Assembly (NCBI GenBank): GCA_003663055.1
Contig: QMZF01000058.1
Location: forward strand, 1-6,528
Reading direction: 5' to 3'
DNA length: 6,528 bases
Source: Archaeoglobales archaeon
Lineage (GTDB): Archaea > Halobacteriota > Archaeoglobi > Archaeoglobales > Archaeoglobaceae
Every line of letters starts with the position of its first letter. Positions within the stretch are counted from its first letter, which is position 1. Shown here one piece after another: positions 5,558 through 6,528 of this stretch. The translations under genes were made by a program, and so were the position numbers. Under the pieces are notes generated by a model. The model ran no database searches. It was not told where the DNA came from and saw nothing but the letters and a program-made list of their open reading frames with translations.

Positions 5558-6511
5558 ATGACGGTCAAAGCAGTAATCTACGGCTTTGGACAGATAGGCA
5601 GAATTTTGGCAAAGGCGGCCTACGACAGGGGGATTGAAATCGTCGGAGCTGTTGACGTAAATCCCGAACTTATAGGCAAGAACATCGGAAAGCTGCTCGG
5701 CTTGGATGTCGATGCTGAAGTGAAGAACTCCCTCGACTTTGAAGGCGATATCGTGTTTCTTACAACTGGCTCGTATCTTGATTCCGTATTCCCGCAGATA
5801 AAAAAGTGCGTGGAGAAAGGATTCAACGTAATAAGCACTTGTGAAACTCTTAGCTATCCAGAGTACCGCTATCCTAAGCTTGCTAAGGAAATAGATGCCC
5901 TTGCAAAGGAAAATGGTGTGACCGTTCTTGGTACTGGCATAAACCCAGGCTTTCTTCTCGACACCCTTCTTATTGTTCTCTCCGCTACATCGGTAAAAAT
6001 TGAACGAATAAAGGCAGTAAGAAGTGCTGACGCATTAAAAAGGAGAACAGCCTTTCAGAAGAAAGTGGGAGTCGGAATGGATGTCAAAGAAGTGAAGAGA
6101 AAGCTAGAAAGTGGGGAAATAACTGGGCACGTCGGATACGCGGAATCCGTCATGCTTGTTTGTGAAGCTATGGGGTTAAAGCCGGATGACGTTAAAGAGG
6201 GGCAGGAGATAGTTGCGGCAGAAGGCAATGAAGTTCTGGCGGGGAAGGTCAGAGGGTTGAAGGGTTATGGATACGCTTTAAAGGAGGGGGAAGAGAAGGT
6301 TAGAATTGAGTTTCACGCTTATGCTGGAGCCGAGGAATACGAGGAGATAGTGATTGAGGGAGACAACCCGGTAACGTGGAGAAGTACAGGAACGAGAGGT
6401 GATTTGGGCACGGCTGCCGTTATCGTGAATTTGGCAGAAGCTGTAATTGATTATAGATCAGGATTGATTAAGATGCTGGACTTGATTCCGTTTAGACCGT
6501 GTTTTGTGTGA
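5558..6511 (+). CDS. DapB-like / 2,4-diaminopentanoate dehydrogenase-family oxidoreductase
   Basis: A 317-residue NAD(P)-dependent oxidoreductase with a dihydrodipicolinate-reductase-like fold, closest by pattern to the 2,4-diaminopentanoate dehydrogenase group (COG3804 type; Ord in the clostridial ornithine pathway). An N-terminal Rossmann domain has GFGQIG (9-14, the GxGxxG loop) and an acidic residue D33 at the end of the second strand (GAVDVNP), which tends to favour NAD over NADP. Further family marks are FLTTGSY (67-73), VISTCETLSYP (91-101), GTGINPGFLLDTLL (125-138) and RRTAFQKKVGVGM (162-174). The closing part has VTWRSTGTRGDLGTAAVIVN, where such enzymes return to the nucleotide domain. 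It lacks a recognisable DapB catalytic His/Lys motif, so a lysine-pathway role is less likely than oxidation of an amino or diamino acid. It is separated from the TAXI gene by a T-rich end and its own TATA box. The exact substrate is not determined; the family call is firmer than the reaction. Confidence 0.75.
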   Translation: MTVKAVIYGFGQIGRILAKAAYDRGIEIVGAVDVNPELIGKNIGKLLGLDVDAEVKNSLDFEGDIVFLTTGSYLDSVFPQIKKCVEKGFNVISTCETLSYPEYRYPKLAKEIDALAKENGVTVLGTGINPGFLLDTLLIVLSATSVKIERIKAVRSADALKRRTAFQKKVGVGMDVKEVKRKLESGEITGHVGYAESVMLVCEAMGLKPDDVKEGQEIVAAEGNEVLAGKVRGLKGYGYALKEGEEKVRIEFHAYAGAEEYEEIVIEGDNPVTWRSTGTRGDLGTAAVIVNLAEAVIDYRSGLIKMLDLIPFRPCFV

Positions 6512-6514
6512 GTG

Positions 6515-6528
6515 GCTTTTTTGTTAAG
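6515..6528 (+). terminator. Possible T-run terminator after the dehydrogenase
   Basis: A run of six T (6517-6522) lies a few bases after the TGA stop at 6509-6511. This resembles the other archaeal U-tract gene ends in this window. The window ends here, so it cannot be told whether further T-runs or another gene follow. Confidence 0.35.

Overview
The window looks like a stretch of a hyperthermophilic euryarchaeal chromosome, most likely of the Archaeoglobales (Archaeoglobus, Ferroglobus or Geoglobus type). The pointers are an archaeal RNase P protein (Rpp21/Rnp4), AGG/AGA-dominated arginine codons, TATA-like boxes about 25 nt ahead of start codons, GGAGGTG ribosome binding sites, GTG/TTG starts and T-rich gene ends. 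The assignment to an order is inference; an archaeal origin is well supported. All intact genes are on the + strand.

Positions 1-1110 hold no intact gene but are not empty. They carry the remains of two consecutive genes of a BMP/nucleoside-type (simple sugar family) ABC importer: a double-domain ATPase (65-551) and its first permease (548-1109). Reading across frames recovers a mutated Walker A, a Q-loop, the second-domain signature, Walker B and D-loop, the ATPase C-terminus, an ATGA stop/start overlap, and several permease membrane segments. They are separated by many frameshifts and large deletions.

Positions 1110-1940 hold an RNA-related pair: the RNase P component 4 gene with a possible leaderless promoter, then a small helical protein of the YlbF/YmcA type.

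Positions 2040-5507 form a tightly coupled operon for a TAXI-type TRAP transporter: a DUF1850 membrane-anchored protein, a fused 4TM/12TM TRAP permease, and a TAXI solute-binding lipoprotein. The permease starts at a TTG behind a near-perfect Shine-Dalgarno sequence and overlaps the DUF1850 gene by 19 nt. The permease frame has no stop where the homologous protein should end. It runs on for about 70 residues out of frame into the lipoprotein gene, which looks like a one-base frameshift near 4490-4511 or a read-through extension.

Positions 5558-6511 encode a Rossmann-fold dehydrogenase resembling DapB and 2,4-diaminopentanoate dehydrogenase (COG3804 type), with its own promoter. Next to a TAXI transporter it suggests uptake and breakdown of an amino acid or related acid, but this link is inferred from position only. 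The most unusual content is the fossil ABC cassette and the anomalous permease/receptor junction. I see no CRISPR array, insertion sequence, tRNA or rRNA.
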